Source: Methanomicrobiales archaeon (GTDB taxonomy: Archaea; Halobacteriota; Methanomicrobia; Methanomicrobiales; Methanoculleaceae). Taken from it: 8,340 bases of DNA. The notes below the pieces were generated by a model that saw nothing but the letters and a program-made list of their open reading frames with translations, was not told the origin of the DNA and did no database searches. The stretch's first letter is position 1; the number at the start of each line of letters is the position of its first letter. Location of the stretch: assembly GCA_012510295.1 (NCBI GenBank), contig JAAZID010000374.1, positions 1-8,340 of the forward strand, given 5' to 3'. Made by a program: the position numbers and the translations under genes. Of this stretch, positions 1 to 6,221 are shown piece by piece.

Positions 1-381
1 AACGGCTGGTACCTCTCGATGCTCCTGCACAAGGATGGATGGTCGCGCCTCGGCTTCTTCGGCTACGACCTCCAGGACCAGTGTGGGTCCGCAAACTCGC
101 TCTCCATCCGGGGCGACGAGGGTGCGATCGGCGAGCTGCGCGGTCCGAACTACCCGAACTACGCGATGAACGTCGGTCACCAGGGCGAGTACGCCGCTAT
201 CGTCGGCGGTGCTCACTACGGCCGTGGCGATGCGTTCTGCTACGACCCGCGTGTGGCGATCTGCTTCGCCGACCCGGCCCTGAAGTTCGACTTCGCCGAG
301 CCCCGCCGCGAGTTCGCAAAGGGCGCAATCCGCGAGTTCATGCCCGCCGGCGAGCGTTCGCTCATCATACCGGCCCGGTAA
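1..381 (+). CDS. mcrA: Methyl-coenzyme M reductase subunit alpha, C-terminal 126 residues (5' end outside window)
   Basis: This is the end of the catalytic subunit of methyl-CoM reductase, the cytoplasmic F430 enzyme that makes methane from methyl-CoM and coenzyme B. The frame is open from base 1 and stops at TAA 379-381. The fragment contains the hallmark segment [13 protein letters not shown]. By family knowledge, the glycine of FFG (codon 61-63) is the thioglycine position, the Asp of DQC (76-78) can be didehydroaspartate, and the Cys (82-84) can be S-methylated; the modifications themselves cannot be seen in DNA. Further conserved blocks are [22 protein letters not shown] and the C-terminal EPRREF...[10 protein letters not shown]. 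The chain ends where the family normally ends, so only the 5' part is missing. The mcr operon upstream of mtr is a common methanogen arrangement. Sure about identity; the genus is an inference. Confidence 0.98.
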   Translation, partial: NGWYLSMLLHKDGWSRLGFFGYDLQDQCGSANSLSIRGDEGAIGELRGPNYPNYAMNVGHQGEYAAIVGGAHYGRGDAFCYDPRVAICFADPALKFDFAEPRREFAKGAIREFMPAGERSLIIPAR

Positions 382-393
382 CCCTAACCCAAC

Positions 394-401
394 TTTTTTT
401 T
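394..401 (+). terminator. Oligo-T terminator of the mcr operon
   Basis: A run of eight T lies 13 bases after the mcrA stop, followed by further T-rich sequence (403-405, 413-417). There is no convincing GC hairpin before it; the lead-in is an unpaired A/C-rich stretch. This fits archaeal intrinsic termination, which depends mainly on the U-tract. A very similar arrangement follows mtrH. Confidence 0.7.
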
Positions 402-480
402 ATTTACTGCAATTTTTAATGACTAATGAGACGATTCCAGCCCATTTTCCACGTTTCGTTGTGATACCGGCGCACCTTTT

Positions 481-496
481 CGAAACCTTTAATTAA
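481..496 (+). promoter_or_regulatory. Candidate BRE/TATA promoter of the mtr operon
   Basis: The stretch CGAAACCTTTAATTAA resembles an archaeal purine-rich BRE (about 481-486) followed by an AT-rich TATA-like box (about 487-496). Transcription would then start about 25 bases downstream, near 517-522, leaving a leader of roughly 55 bases before the mtrE start at 576. A weaker alternative is the GTATAC at 537-542, but it would place the start on top of the ribosome binding site. The call rests on pattern only. Confidence 0.45.
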
Positions 497-531
497 GTCA
501 TAAACAACTGTTAATTGAACCAAAAAGGTTT
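483..531. repeat. Interrupted inverted repeat over the mtr promoter
   Basis: AAACCTTT (483-490) is exactly complementary to AAAGGTTT (524-531), and the adjoining AATTAA (491-496) is complementary to TTAATT (511-516). Seven extra bases interrupt the right arm. The left arm covers the candidate TATA box and the right arm falls at or just after the expected transcription start, as an operator for a dimeric regulator might. AT-rich spacers produce such pairs by chance, so this is only suggestive. Confidence 0.35.
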
Positions 532-545
532 TGAACGTATACTCT

Positions 546-560
546 GGTGCGATGCGCACC
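546..560 (+). promoter_or_regulatory. Small hairpin directly before the mtrE ribosome binding site
   Basis: GGTGCG (546-551) and CGCACC (555-560) are perfectly complementary around a 3-base ATG loop. The GC-rich stem ends just before the Shine-Dalgarno sequence GGGAGGAT (563-570), which lies 5 bases before the mtrE ATG at 576. In RNA the stem could shape ribosome access or protect the 5' end of the mtr transcript. The pairing is visible; the role is inference. Confidence 0.4.
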
Positions 561-575
561 GAGGGAGGATGCTGA

Positions 576-1475
576 ATGGAAGAGATTATATTTGGCATCG
601 GCATTACCGCATTGGCAGGTGCTCTTGCAACCATAGCCGGCGCAGCGGAAGATACTGAGTCTGATATCGGATCCCAGGGAGATCCGAACTCCCAGGTTCA
701 GTTAGCCCCGCAGATGGGATATATTCACCGAATCTTCAACAAGGCGATTGCCGGTGAACCCCCAGCGTACGGTCTCTGGGTTGCATTGGGCGCAGGCCTT
801 GCCTGGGCATTTATGGCGATGCAGATAAACCCGATTCTTGCAATTGTACTCGGGAGCGCTCTTGCGGTCTTCGTGCAGGGCGTCTATGCGACAACCGCAT
901 ATCTCGGTCGTACTGCAAGTCTCGCGAAGTTTGAACAGCCGGTTTACATCGACATCTTGAAGTCGATGACGACCGTGACCATGGCACACGCGTTTGTAGC
1001 GATCTTTGCCGCTGTAGCGATGTGTCACCTGATCATCAGCGCACTCGGCCACCCCTTCCCGCTCCCGCTTCTGGGTCTTGTATGGGGTATCGCGCTCGGT
1101 GCAGCCGGATCTGCAACCGGTAACCCGTTCTACGGAAAGGAGCGGCAGTACCAGGAGCAGAAGTTCGGAGCCGGTGTCCCGATCTCCGCGTCCGGGAACA
1201 TCGTCCGCTACGCTGAGGCCGGCGAGCGGAATTCACTCGACAACGGTTTCTTCAGCGCCAAACTCGGCGGTCCTGCGTCGGGTATCTGTTTTGGCCTGAT
1301 CGTCTTCTTTGAACTCTGGCGTACCGTGGTCTTCGAGCCGATCGCCGCCGGATGGGGAGCGGTCATCGTCGGCGTCGTTGTAATCCTGATCTTTGCCATC
1401 ATCGACCGCTACATTGAGGTCTGGGCAAGGAAGACATTCGGTCCCTACGTGGCCCCTGAGGAGGCATCATCATGA
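576..1475 (+). CDS. mtrE: Tetrahydromethanopterin S-methyltransferase subunit E
   Basis: This is one of the three polytopic membrane subunits (with MtrC and MtrD) of the Na+-translocating Mtr complex. The 299 residues match the family length of about 295-300. Hydrophobic segments are visible at about residues 3-23, 66-83, 86-107, 134-157, 163-180, 233-253 and 257-278. Family-typical stretches are TGNPFYGKERQYQEQKFGAGVP (about 181-202) and SGNIVRYAEAGERNSLDNGFF (about 206-226), the polar loop between membrane segments. ATG 576 has a strong Shine-Dalgarno sequence five bases upstream. It is the first gene of the operon, as in other methanogens with the order EDCBAFGH. Its stop (TGA 1473-1475) overlaps an ATG at 1472 in an ATGA arrangement, which bears on the start of mtrD. 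The first third is more AT-rich in codon choice than the later genes. Confidence 0.97.
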   Translation: MEEIIFGIGITALAGALATIAGAAEDTESDIGSQGDPNSQVQLAPQMGYIHRIFNKAIAGEPPAYGLWVALGAGLAWAFMAMQINPILAIVLGSALAVFVQGVYATTAYLGRTASLAKFEQPVYIDILKSMTTVTMAHAFVAIFAAVAMCHLIISALGHPFPLPLLGLVWGIALGAAGSATGNPFYGKERQYQEQKFGAGVPISASGNIVRYAEAGERNSLDNGFFSAKLGGPASGICFGLIVFFELWRTVVFEPIAAGWGAVIVGVVVILIFAIIDRYIEVWARKTFGPYVAPEEASS

Positions 1476-1537
1476 GTGCACTCGGTGGACCAGACAGACT
1501 TCAGGCGTCCAGTCCCCGACCGGGATGGGCCTTATAG
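1472..1537 (+). other. 21-codon ORF at the expected mtrD start (leader ORF or frameshifted mtrD 5' end)
   Basis: The ATG at 1472 overlaps the mtrE stop (ATGA) and follows a perfect Shine-Dalgarno GAGGAGG (1458-1464) at 7-base spacing, so it is the best translation start in this junction. It reads MSALGGPDRLQASSPRPGWAL and stops at TAG 1535-1537, out of frame with mtrD. One extra base between 1472 and 1524, for example a fifth C in the run 1514-1517, would join it to mtrD and give ...SSPPTGMGLIV. It is therefore either the broken 5' end of mtrD, a sequencing error, or a real leader peptide whose stop lies within the first codons of mtrD and allows reinitiation at 1525. Confidence 0.5.
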
Positions 1538-2322
1538 TCAGCATCATTCTTATCATCGTTGCGCTTGCGCTTGCCTTCTTCCTCGTACAGATGGCCGGGC
1601 TGCTCGCACTTGTCGGCATCATCATCGGTGGCGTCCTGGTCGGATTCGGTGTTCACTTCGTTCCGGTCGGCGGTGCGCCCGCTGCGATGGGGCAGGCACC
1701 AGGTATCGCAACCGGTGTGGCGATGCTCGCCGCCGGTGCCGGGCTTGCAGGTCTCTTCGGCGGCGCATGGGCAGCTCCACTTGGATTCCCCCTTGCTCTT
1801 GCAGGCGGTGCGATCGGCGGCGGTCTGCTGATGGCGATCACCTGTACGATGGTCAATGTCGTCTACATCTTCGGCATGGGTATCCCGGCAGCTTCGGGTA
1901 AGGTCGATAAGGATCCGATCACGGGCGACACGTTCCCCGAGTACAAGAGCCAGGGTACCGAAGGGCACGGCCTCCCGTTCATCTCCTGGGTCGGCGGTGT
2001 CGTCGGTGGTGCGCTCGGTGGTCTCGGTGGGACGCTCATCTACCTTGAGCTTCTCGAGGTTTACCAGGCACAGATGCCCGCACTCTTCGGTGCATCGGTC
2101 GAGCAGATCGCCCCTATCGCTGTCTCTCTTGCCGGTGTCTTTGCGATCGGCATGTTCCTGATGAACGCCGTTCTTGCCGCATACAACATCACCGGTACGA
2201 TCGAGGGGCCGCATGACCCCAAGTTCAAGAGATTCCCAAGAGCGATCATCGCAGCCGCTGCAGCATCTGCTGTTGCAGGCATATTTGCAATCGGGTTGCT
2301 CGAACTCCTGGGGGTGTTTTAG
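1525..2322 (+). CDS. mtrD: Tetrahydromethanopterin S-methyltransferase subunit D (start uncertain)
   Basis: This is a polytopic membrane subunit of the Mtr complex and part of the presumed Na+ path. From the only in-frame ATG (1525) it has 265 residues, somewhat longer than the 230-250 I recall for other genera, because a first hydrophobic helix (about 1-38) is well developed. The signature HFVPVGGAPAAM lies at residues 44-55 and the loop TEGHGLPF at about 145-152. Other hydrophobic segments are at about 60-82, 86-120, 153-176, 193-220 and 239-263. No Shine-Dalgarno sequence precedes 1525; the good one (1458-1464) serves the out-of-frame ATG at 1472. If a base was lost near 1514-1517, the intact protein would start at 1472 with 18 more residues. 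The stop TAG 2320-2322 abuts the mtrC ATG. Function is secure; the 5' end is not. Confidence 0.93.
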   Translation: MGLIVSIILIIVALALAFFLVQMAGLLALVGIIIGGVLVGFGVHFVPVGGAPAAMGQAPGIATGVAMLAAGAGLAGLFGGAWAAPLGFPLALAGGAIGGGLLMAITCTMVNVVYIFGMGIPAASGKVDKDPITGDTFPEYKSQGTEGHGLPFISWVGGVVGGALGGLGGTLIYLELLEVYQAQMPALFGASVEQIAPIAVSLAGVFAIGMFLMNAVLAAYNITGTIEGPHDPKFKRFPRAIIAAAAASAVAGIFAIGLLELLGVF

Positions 2323-3174
2323 ATGGCGGTAAAAATTGAAGTCGGAGCAGGTGGCGTCCCGCACAACCAGATCTTAATCTACGGTCTTGTGGGCTCGATC
2401 ATCCTCATCTACCTGACATACTTAAATGAGGTCACCAACACCGAGTACTTCGCATTCTTCGGCGGGCTGGCCTGTGTGGCCGCGCTCGTCTGGGGTGCTG
2501 ACACGATCAAGCATCTCTGCAGCTACGGTCTTGGTACCGGCGTTCCGTCAGCAGGTATGATCGCACTCGGGTCTGGCGTCATCGCCGCACTTTTCGGGGC
2601 TACGACCGGTGTGTTTGCACCGATCGTTGCGATCATCGTCGCTGCGATCATCGGTGCGGTATGCGGGTTGCTCGCCAACCACGTGGTCAGGATGGATATT
2701 CCTGTCATGGTTGTATCGCTGACGGAGCTTGCGGTCGTCGGTGCGATATCGGTGCTCGGCCTCATCGCAATGGTCGGTGGGACATTCAACTTCATGGACC
2801 TGATCACCGGCACGACCGTCGTCCTCGGATTCACTGTACAGAGCTACGGAACCTCCGTCATCGGTGGCAGCATCGTTGCCCTGATCTTCATGCTCGCTGC
2901 AATCGCTATCCAGCATGCGTTTAACGCCTGTCTCGGACCCAATGAGATGCAGGACCGGACGCTCATGCTCGCCGCTGAGTGTGGTTTCCTCTCCATGATC
3001 CCGATTGCGGTCATATCGTTCGCGTTCATCGCGTTCGTCCCGGCTCTCATATCGCTACTGGTCTCGCTTATCGGGTGGTTCTACACCTACATGCGGTACA
3101 TTGAGCTCTCGAAGCGTGATGCCTACGCCTGGCTTGATGCGCAGCCGATCCTGGAGCCCAAGGGAGGTGCCTAG
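2323..3174 (+). CDS. mtrC: Tetrahydromethanopterin S-methyltransferase subunit C
   Basis: This is the third polytopic membrane subunit of Mtr. Its 283 residues are slightly more than the roughly 267 of the Methanothermobacter protein. The chain is strongly hydrophobic, with segments at about 17-33, 43-58, 77-92, 98-118, 128-151, 163-200, 216-238 and 239-258. The conserved cytoplasmic-type stretch CLGPNEMQDRTL (about 203-214) and the C-terminal YMRYIELSKRDAYAW (about 256-270) are family-typical. The ATG directly follows the mtrD stop (TAGATG), and a G-rich GGGGGTG (2309-2315) serves as ribosome binding site, so translation is probably coupled. It ends with TAG abutting mtrB in the same TAGATG pattern. 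Confidence 0.96.
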   Translation: MAVKIEVGAGGVPHNQILIYGLVGSIILIYLTYLNEVTNTEYFAFFGGLACVAALVWGADTIKHLCSYGLGTGVPSAGMIALGSGVIAALFGATTGVFAPIVAIIVAAIIGAVCGLLANHVVRMDIPVMVVSLTELAVVGAISVLGLIAMVGGTFNFMDLITGTTVVLGFTVQSYGTSVIGGSIVALIFMLAAIAIQHAFNACLGPNEMQDRTLMLAAECGFLSMIPIAVISFAFIAFVPALISLLVSLIGWFYTYMRYIELSKRDAYAWLDAQPILEPKGGA

Positions 3175-3459
3175 ATGGCATACATTCAGGTACTGCCTGA
3201 GTACGGGCTGGTCGTTGACCCGATGGTCGGTGTCGTTACCACTGCCGGCGTCTCGTACACCCCCGTGGTCGAGCAGGTAGCAGAGCTTGAGAAGATCACC
3301 GACGATCTGATCGGTATGCTCTCCGGAGAGGGTAACTTCCTTGCGTCATTCCCGAACAGGGAAGGAGTTCTCAATATCGCTGGAGGCGTGACCGCATTCT
3401 GGTATGGCATGGCAGTCGGTCTTCTGATTGCCGGTGTCATCGTATTAGGACTGCTGTGA
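3175..3459 (+). CDS. mtrB: Tetrahydromethanopterin S-methyltransferase subunit B
   Basis: This small Mtr subunit has 94 residues, close to the family's roughly 100. A soluble N-terminal part (1-70) begins with the conserved block [13 protein letters not shown] and is followed by one C-terminal membrane helix (about 73-94) that ends the protein. ATG 3175 directly follows the mtrC stop and has the Shine-Dalgarno GGAGGTG (3163-3169) five bases upstream. Its TGA stop (3457-3459) overlaps the ribosome binding site of mtrA. In the family MtrB is a single-helix accessory subunit that packs near MtrA; its exact role is not evident from sequence. Confidence 0.95.
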   Translation: MAYIQVLPEYGLVVDPMVGVVTTAGVSYTPVVEQVAELEKITDDLIGMLSGEGNFLASFPNREGVLNIAGGVTAFWYGMAVGLLIAGVIVLGLL

Positions 3460-3469
3460 GGTGAATAAC

Positions 3470-3982
3470 ATGGTTGAGAAGAAATCACCGGCCAGTGGAT
3501 GGCCGATAGTTAAGGGCGACTTCCATTCCGGAGATGCACAGAGTTGCGTCGCAGTCGTCACCATGGGATCCCACCTCGATGAGCAGGGTATCTGTGATGC
3601 CGGAGCGGCAATCGCCGGTTCCTGCAAGACCGAAAACCTTGGTATCGAGAAGATCATCGCAAACGTCATCTCAAACCCCAACATCAGGTTCATCCTCTGT
3701 TGTGGTACTGAGGTCAAGGGCCACCTTTCCGGCCAGAGTTTCATCGCGCTCCATGCTGGCGGTGTCTCCGGCGGAAAGATCGTCGGGGCGGAGGGAGCTA
3801 TCCCGTTCATCGAGAACCTCTCTGACGATGCGATCAAACGCTTCCAGGACCAGGTTGAAGTCGTCAACATCATGGAAAGCGAGGATATGGGCGCCATCAA
3901 GGCCAAGATCGATGAACTCAAGGCCAGAGATCCCGGCGCGTTCCCCGAAGACCCCATGATCGTCGAGGTCAAGGAGGCAGGC
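3470..3982 (+). repeat. Duplicated MtrA corrinoid-domain block, copy 1
   Basis: This 513-base stretch matches 4412-4924 without gaps at an offset of 942 bases. By eye I count about 16 base differences over codons 3-150, all silent, plus replacements at codons 2, 151, 161 and 164. Similarity fades after about codon 177, in the Gly/Ala/Glu linker, where the two genes take different C-termini. Confidence 0.9.
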
Positions 3983-4192
3983 GCTGGCGCAGAGGAAGTA
4001 AGCGGCGAAGTGCAGCCGCTCTCCGGTGAACTGGCGCTGGTCCATGCGCGGATGAAGGTCATCGAACGGATGGTCACGGATATCGGCTACCGCAACAAAT
4101 TTGCCGCCGGTGTCTATTCAGGCAAGATCGAGGGTCTCATGATCGGTCTGATCGTCTCGTTCACGATTCTGGGATTCATCTTGATGGGGTGA
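3470..4192 (+). CDS. mtrA: Tetrahydromethanopterin S-methyltransferase subunit A, canonical copy (corrinoid protein)
   Basis: MtrA carries the corrinoid prosthetic group that accepts the methyl group from MtrH and passes it to coenzyme M. The 240 residues form a soluble corrinoid domain (1 to about 170), an acidic, Gly/Ala-rich linker (about 168-185), an amphipathic segment (186-215) and one C-terminal membrane helix (about 219-239). The segment KGHLSGQSF contains His85 (codon 3722-3724), matching the His84 cobalt ligand known from Methanothermobacter and Methanocaldococcus Mtr[12 protein letters not shown] and [11 protein letters not shown] are other family blocks. ATG 3470 is preferred over the in-frame GTG at 3461, because GAGGTGA (3458-3464) is then correctly spaced and MVEKKSPA is the usual N-terminus. 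The corrinoid domain is repeated almost exactly at 4412; only the C-terminal part is unique here. Confidence 0.97.
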   Translation: MVEKKSPASGWPIVKGDFHSGDAQSCVAVVTMGSHLDEQGICDAGAAIAGSCKTENLGIEKIIANVISNPNIRFILCCGTEVKGHLSGQSFIALHAGGVSGGKIVGAEGAIPFIENLSDDAIKRFQDQVEVVNIMESEDMGAIKAKIDELKARDPGAFPEDPMIVEVKEAGAGAEEVSGEVQPLSGELALVHARMKVIERMVTDIGYRNKFAAGVYSGKIEGLMIGLIVSFTILGFILMG

Positions 4193-4197
4193 TATAG

Positions 4198-4410
4198 ATG
4201 GCAGAAGAAGGTATACAGGCAGCAGGCCCCATCCGGATGACAGCGATCAACAGAATGATGGACTCCATCCGGTACAAGGCACAGATCCTTGCCCGCACGA
4301 ATAAACTGGAATCAGGAATTATGGGCATGGGGATCCTCGGGTTCGCAATCGGGATCCTTGTTGTCATGATCCTGATCGTGGTTCCGGTACTGATACTGGG
4401 GGCGATCTAA
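4198..4410 (+). CDS. mtrF: Tetrahydromethanopterin S-methyltransferase subunit F
   Basis: This small Mtr subunit has 70 residues, near the family's roughly 68. It has a short polar N-terminus, an amphipathic segment [20 protein letters not shown] (about 17-36) and one membrane helix (about 43-68). This layout, and the motif of a basic helix followed by [13 protein letters not shown], matches MtrF and also resembles the C-terminal tail of MtrA, to which MtrF is known to be related. It starts five bases after the mtrA stop, with GGGGTGAT (4186-4193) as ribosome binding site. Its position between mtrA and the mtrG sequence is the canonical mtrF position. MtrG is excluded because the GRDIGILYG signature is in the next gene. 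Confidence 0.88.
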   Translation: MAEEGIQAAGPIRMTAINRMMDSIRYKAQILARTNKLESGIMGMGILGFAIGILVVMILIVVPVLILGAI

Positions 4411-4411
4411 C

Positions 4412-4924
4412 ATGGCTGAGAAGAAATCACCGGCCAGCGGATGGCCGATAGTTAAGGGCGACTTCCATTCCGGAGATGCACAGAGCTGTGTCGCAGTCGT
4501 CACCATGGGATCCCATCTCGACGAACAGGGTATCTGTGATGCCGGAGCGGCAATCGCCGGTTCCTGCAAGACCGAGAACCTCGGTATCGAGAAGATCATC
4601 GCAAACGTCATCTCAAACCCCAACATCAGATTCATCCTCTGTTGCGGCACTGAGGTCAAGGGTCACCTTTCCGGCCAGAGTTTCATCGCGTTACATGCTG
4701 GCGGTGTCTCCGGCGGAAAGATCGTCGGAGCGGAGGGAGCTATCCCGTTCATCGAGAACCTCTCTGACGATGCGATCAAGCGCTTCCAGGACCAGGTTGA
4801 AGTCGTCAACATCATGGAAAGCGAGGATATGGGCGCCATCAAGGCCAAGATCGATGAACTCAGGGCCAGAGATCCCGGCGCATTCCCCGAAGAGCCTATG
4901 GTCGTCGAGGTCAAGGAGGCAGGT
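4412..4924 (+). repeat. Duplicated MtrA corrinoid-domain block, copy 2
   Basis: This is the partner of the block at 3470-3982, in direct orientation. The only protein changes over the first 164 codons are V2A, K151R, D161E and I164V relative to copy 1. The match begins at the start codons themselves (AACATGG in both). Such long direct repeats can recombine, which would delete mtrF and one MtrA tail. Confidence 0.9.
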
Positions 4925-5152
4925 GGCGGTGCGGCGGAAGTGGCCGTTGCAGGCGTTAACCCGCAGTTCCTTGAGATCGAGGAGCGACTCAATGTTATCG
5001 AGGAGAGAATCGAGTTCGTTGATGCTGAGATAGCCCAGCGCGTCGGAAGAAAGATAGGACGTGATATCGGCATCCTGTACGGACTGGTTGCAGGCTTAAT
5101 TGTATTCATGATGTTGTTGGTATTACTGCCCAAATTGATTGGGTTCCTGTAG
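4412..5152 (+). CDS. mtrA/mtrG: Second MtrA corrinoid domain fused to MtrG (246 aa)
   Basis: Residues 1-171 repeat the MtrA corrinoid domain almost exactly, including His85 (codon 4664-4666), the expected cobalt ligand. After a Gly/Ala/Val linker (about 171-182), residues 183-246 do not resemble the tail of MtrA. They read [20 protein letters not shown], then [17 protein letters not shown] (208-224), then a membrane helix (about 221-244). That is the layout and signature of MtrG, normally a separate subunit of roughly 70-85 residues. No free mtrG exists in the operon, and this gene sits in the mtrG slot between mtrF and mtrH. So the MtrG subunit here apparently carries its own corrinoid domain. 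ATG 4412 follows the mtrF stop by one base, with GGGGGCGAT (4398-4406) as ribosome binding site. Different tails and silent differences argue against an assembly artefact. Activity of the second domain is inference. Confidence 0.9.
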   Translation: MAEKKSPASGWPIVKGDFHSGDAQSCVAVVTMGSHLDEQGICDAGAAIAGSCKTENLGIEKIIANVISNPNIRFILCCGTEVKGHLSGQSFIALHAGGVSGGKIVGAEGAIPFIENLSDDAIKRFQDQVEVVNIMESEDMGAIKAKIDELRARDPGAFPEEPMVVEVKEAGGGAAEVAVAGVNPQFLEIEERLNVIEERIEFVDAEIAQRVGRKIGRDIGILYGLVAGLIVFMMLLVLLPKLIGFL

Positions 5153-5166
5153 GAGGATTGACGAAT

Positions 5167-6204
5167 ATGTTCAAGTTCGAAAAAGAACAGACGGTACATG
5201 ACTTTAATGGTACCATGATCGGCGGGCAGCCTGGAGAATACCCGACCGTGCTCGGTGCATCCATCTTCTACAACAAGCACGAGATTGTATTGGATGATCA
5301 CACCGGAAAGATCGACAAGGTTACGGCAGAGGCACTCTGGAACCGCTGCCAGGAGCTCTCAGACCTCACCGGTATTCCGCACTTTATCCAGATCATCGCG
5401 GAGTTCCCTGAGGCTTTCGAGAGCTACATCGACTGGTTCTGTAGCGTCGATGACAAGACTGCGTTCCTGATGGACTCTTCCGTCCCGGCGGCGCTTGCCC
5501 ATGCGTGCGAGTACGTCACCGAGGCCGGGGTTGCGGACCGTGCGATCTACAACTCGATCAACGGTTCGATCGTACCTGAGAGCATTGAGGCGCTGACCAA
5601 GAGCGACGTGACTGCTGCGATCGTCCTCGCCTTCAACCCCGCCGACCCGTCGGTCGCCGGCCGTGAGAAGGTTCTGGTCGAGGGCGGCGTCGCCGGTCAG
5701 GAGCTCGGGATGCTTGAGATCGCGGAGAAGTGCGGCATCACCCGCCCGATCCTCGATACCGCAGCGACCCCGCTCGGCCTTGGATCCGGCGGTTCATACC
5801 GTGAGATTCTCGCCTGTAAGGCGATCCACGGTCAGCCGACCGGTGGTGCATACCACAACATGACGGTCTCCTGGACCTGGCTGAAGCGGTGGAAGGGAAC
5901 AAAGAAGACTCCCTCCCAGCAGCTGGTCGGTCTTGAGGGCAAGGATGCTCTCATCAAGCAGCTCACGCTCCACTACCTCGGCGGCCTGGACGGACTGCGT
6001 CAGGCGGCCTGGTCGGCACCTGATATCGGGTGCAACATGATCGCAAGCACGCTCGGTGCGGACCTGATCATGTATGGCCCTATCGAGAACGTCGAGGCGA
6101 TGATCACCGCGCAGGCTTATACCGATATCGTCATACTGGAAGCGGCGCGCGACTTCGGTATCGAGCCTCAGGTGGACACCCACCCGCTGTTTAAACTCGT
6201 CTAA
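5167..6204 (+). CDS. mtrH: Tetrahydromethanopterin S-methyltransferase subunit H (methyltransferase)
   Basis: MtrH is the peripheral subunit that transfers the methyl group from N5-methyl-tetrahydromethanopterin to the cob(I)amide of MtrA. The protein has no membrane segment, consistent with a cytoplasmic TIM-barrel methyltransferase. Conserved blocks are IGGQPGEYPTVLG (18-30), RAIYNSING (125-133), LAFNPADPSV (154-163), ATPLGLGSGG (200-209), MYGPIENVE (302-310) and the C-terminal THPLFKLV. ATG 5167 gives the usual N-terminus MFKFEKEQ; a TTG at 5158 is in frame but only one base from AGGAGG (5151-5156), so it is unlikely. Length is 345 residues versus about 310-316 in Methanothermobacter and Methanosarcina. 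The extra residues fall at about 245-278, between the WTWLKRWK segment and SAPDIGCN. AGGAGG overlaps the stop of the upstream fusion gene. It is the last gene of the operon. Confidence 0.97.
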   Translation: MFKFEKEQTVHDFNGTMIGGQPGEYPTVLGASIFYNKHEIVLDDHTGKIDKVTAEALWNRCQELSDLTGIPHFIQIIAEFPEAFESYIDWFCSVDDKTAFLMDSSVPAALAHACEYVTEAGVADRAIYNSINGSIVPESIEALTKSDVTAAIVLAFNPADPSVAGREKVLVEGGVAGQELGMLEIAEKCGITRPILDTAATPLGLGSGGSYREILACKAIHGQPTGGAYHNMTVSWTWLKRWKGTKKTPSQQLVGLEGKDALIKQLTLHYLGGLDGLRQAAWSAPDIGCNMIASTLGADLIMYGPIENVEAMITAQAYTDIVILEAARDFGIEPQVDTHPLFKLV

Positions 6205-6213
6205 ACCAAACCC

Positions 6214-6221
6214 TTTTTTTT
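6214..6221 (+). terminator. Oligo-T terminator of the mtr operon
   Basis: Eight T follow the mtrH stop by nine bases, preceded by the A/C-rich lead ACCAAACCC and no stable hairpin. The design is nearly the same as after mcrA (ACCCTAACCCAAC then eight T), which supports both as archaeal U-tract terminators. Confidence 0.7.

Noticed and set aside
1501..2364. Long minus-strand open frame (287 codons) opposite mtrD
   Set aside because: The translation is low-complexity and dominated by Asp, Glu, Thr and Arg with many Cys. This is typical of the mirror frame of a GC-rich membrane-protein gene; mtrD on the other strand is unmistakable.
3461..3469. GTG start of mtrA giving three extra residues
   Set aside because: The GTG lies inside the ribosome binding site GAGGTGA; ATG 3470 has proper spacing and gives the usual N-terminus.
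4412..4924. Second mtrA as an assembly duplication artefact
   Set aside because: The copies differ at scattered silent sites, have different C-terminal domains and ribosome binding sites, and are separated by an intact mtrF, so they are distinct genes.
5158..5166. TTG start of mtrH giving three extra residues
   Set aside because: It is one base from AGGAGG, too close for initiation; ATG 5167 gives the conserved MFKFEKEQ start.
3445..5301. Minus-strand open frames across both mtrA copies, sharing near-identical protein segments
   Set aside because: The repetition comes from the duplicated mtrA DNA itself. The frames have no ribosome binding site, no family resemblance, and run opposite to highly conserved genes.
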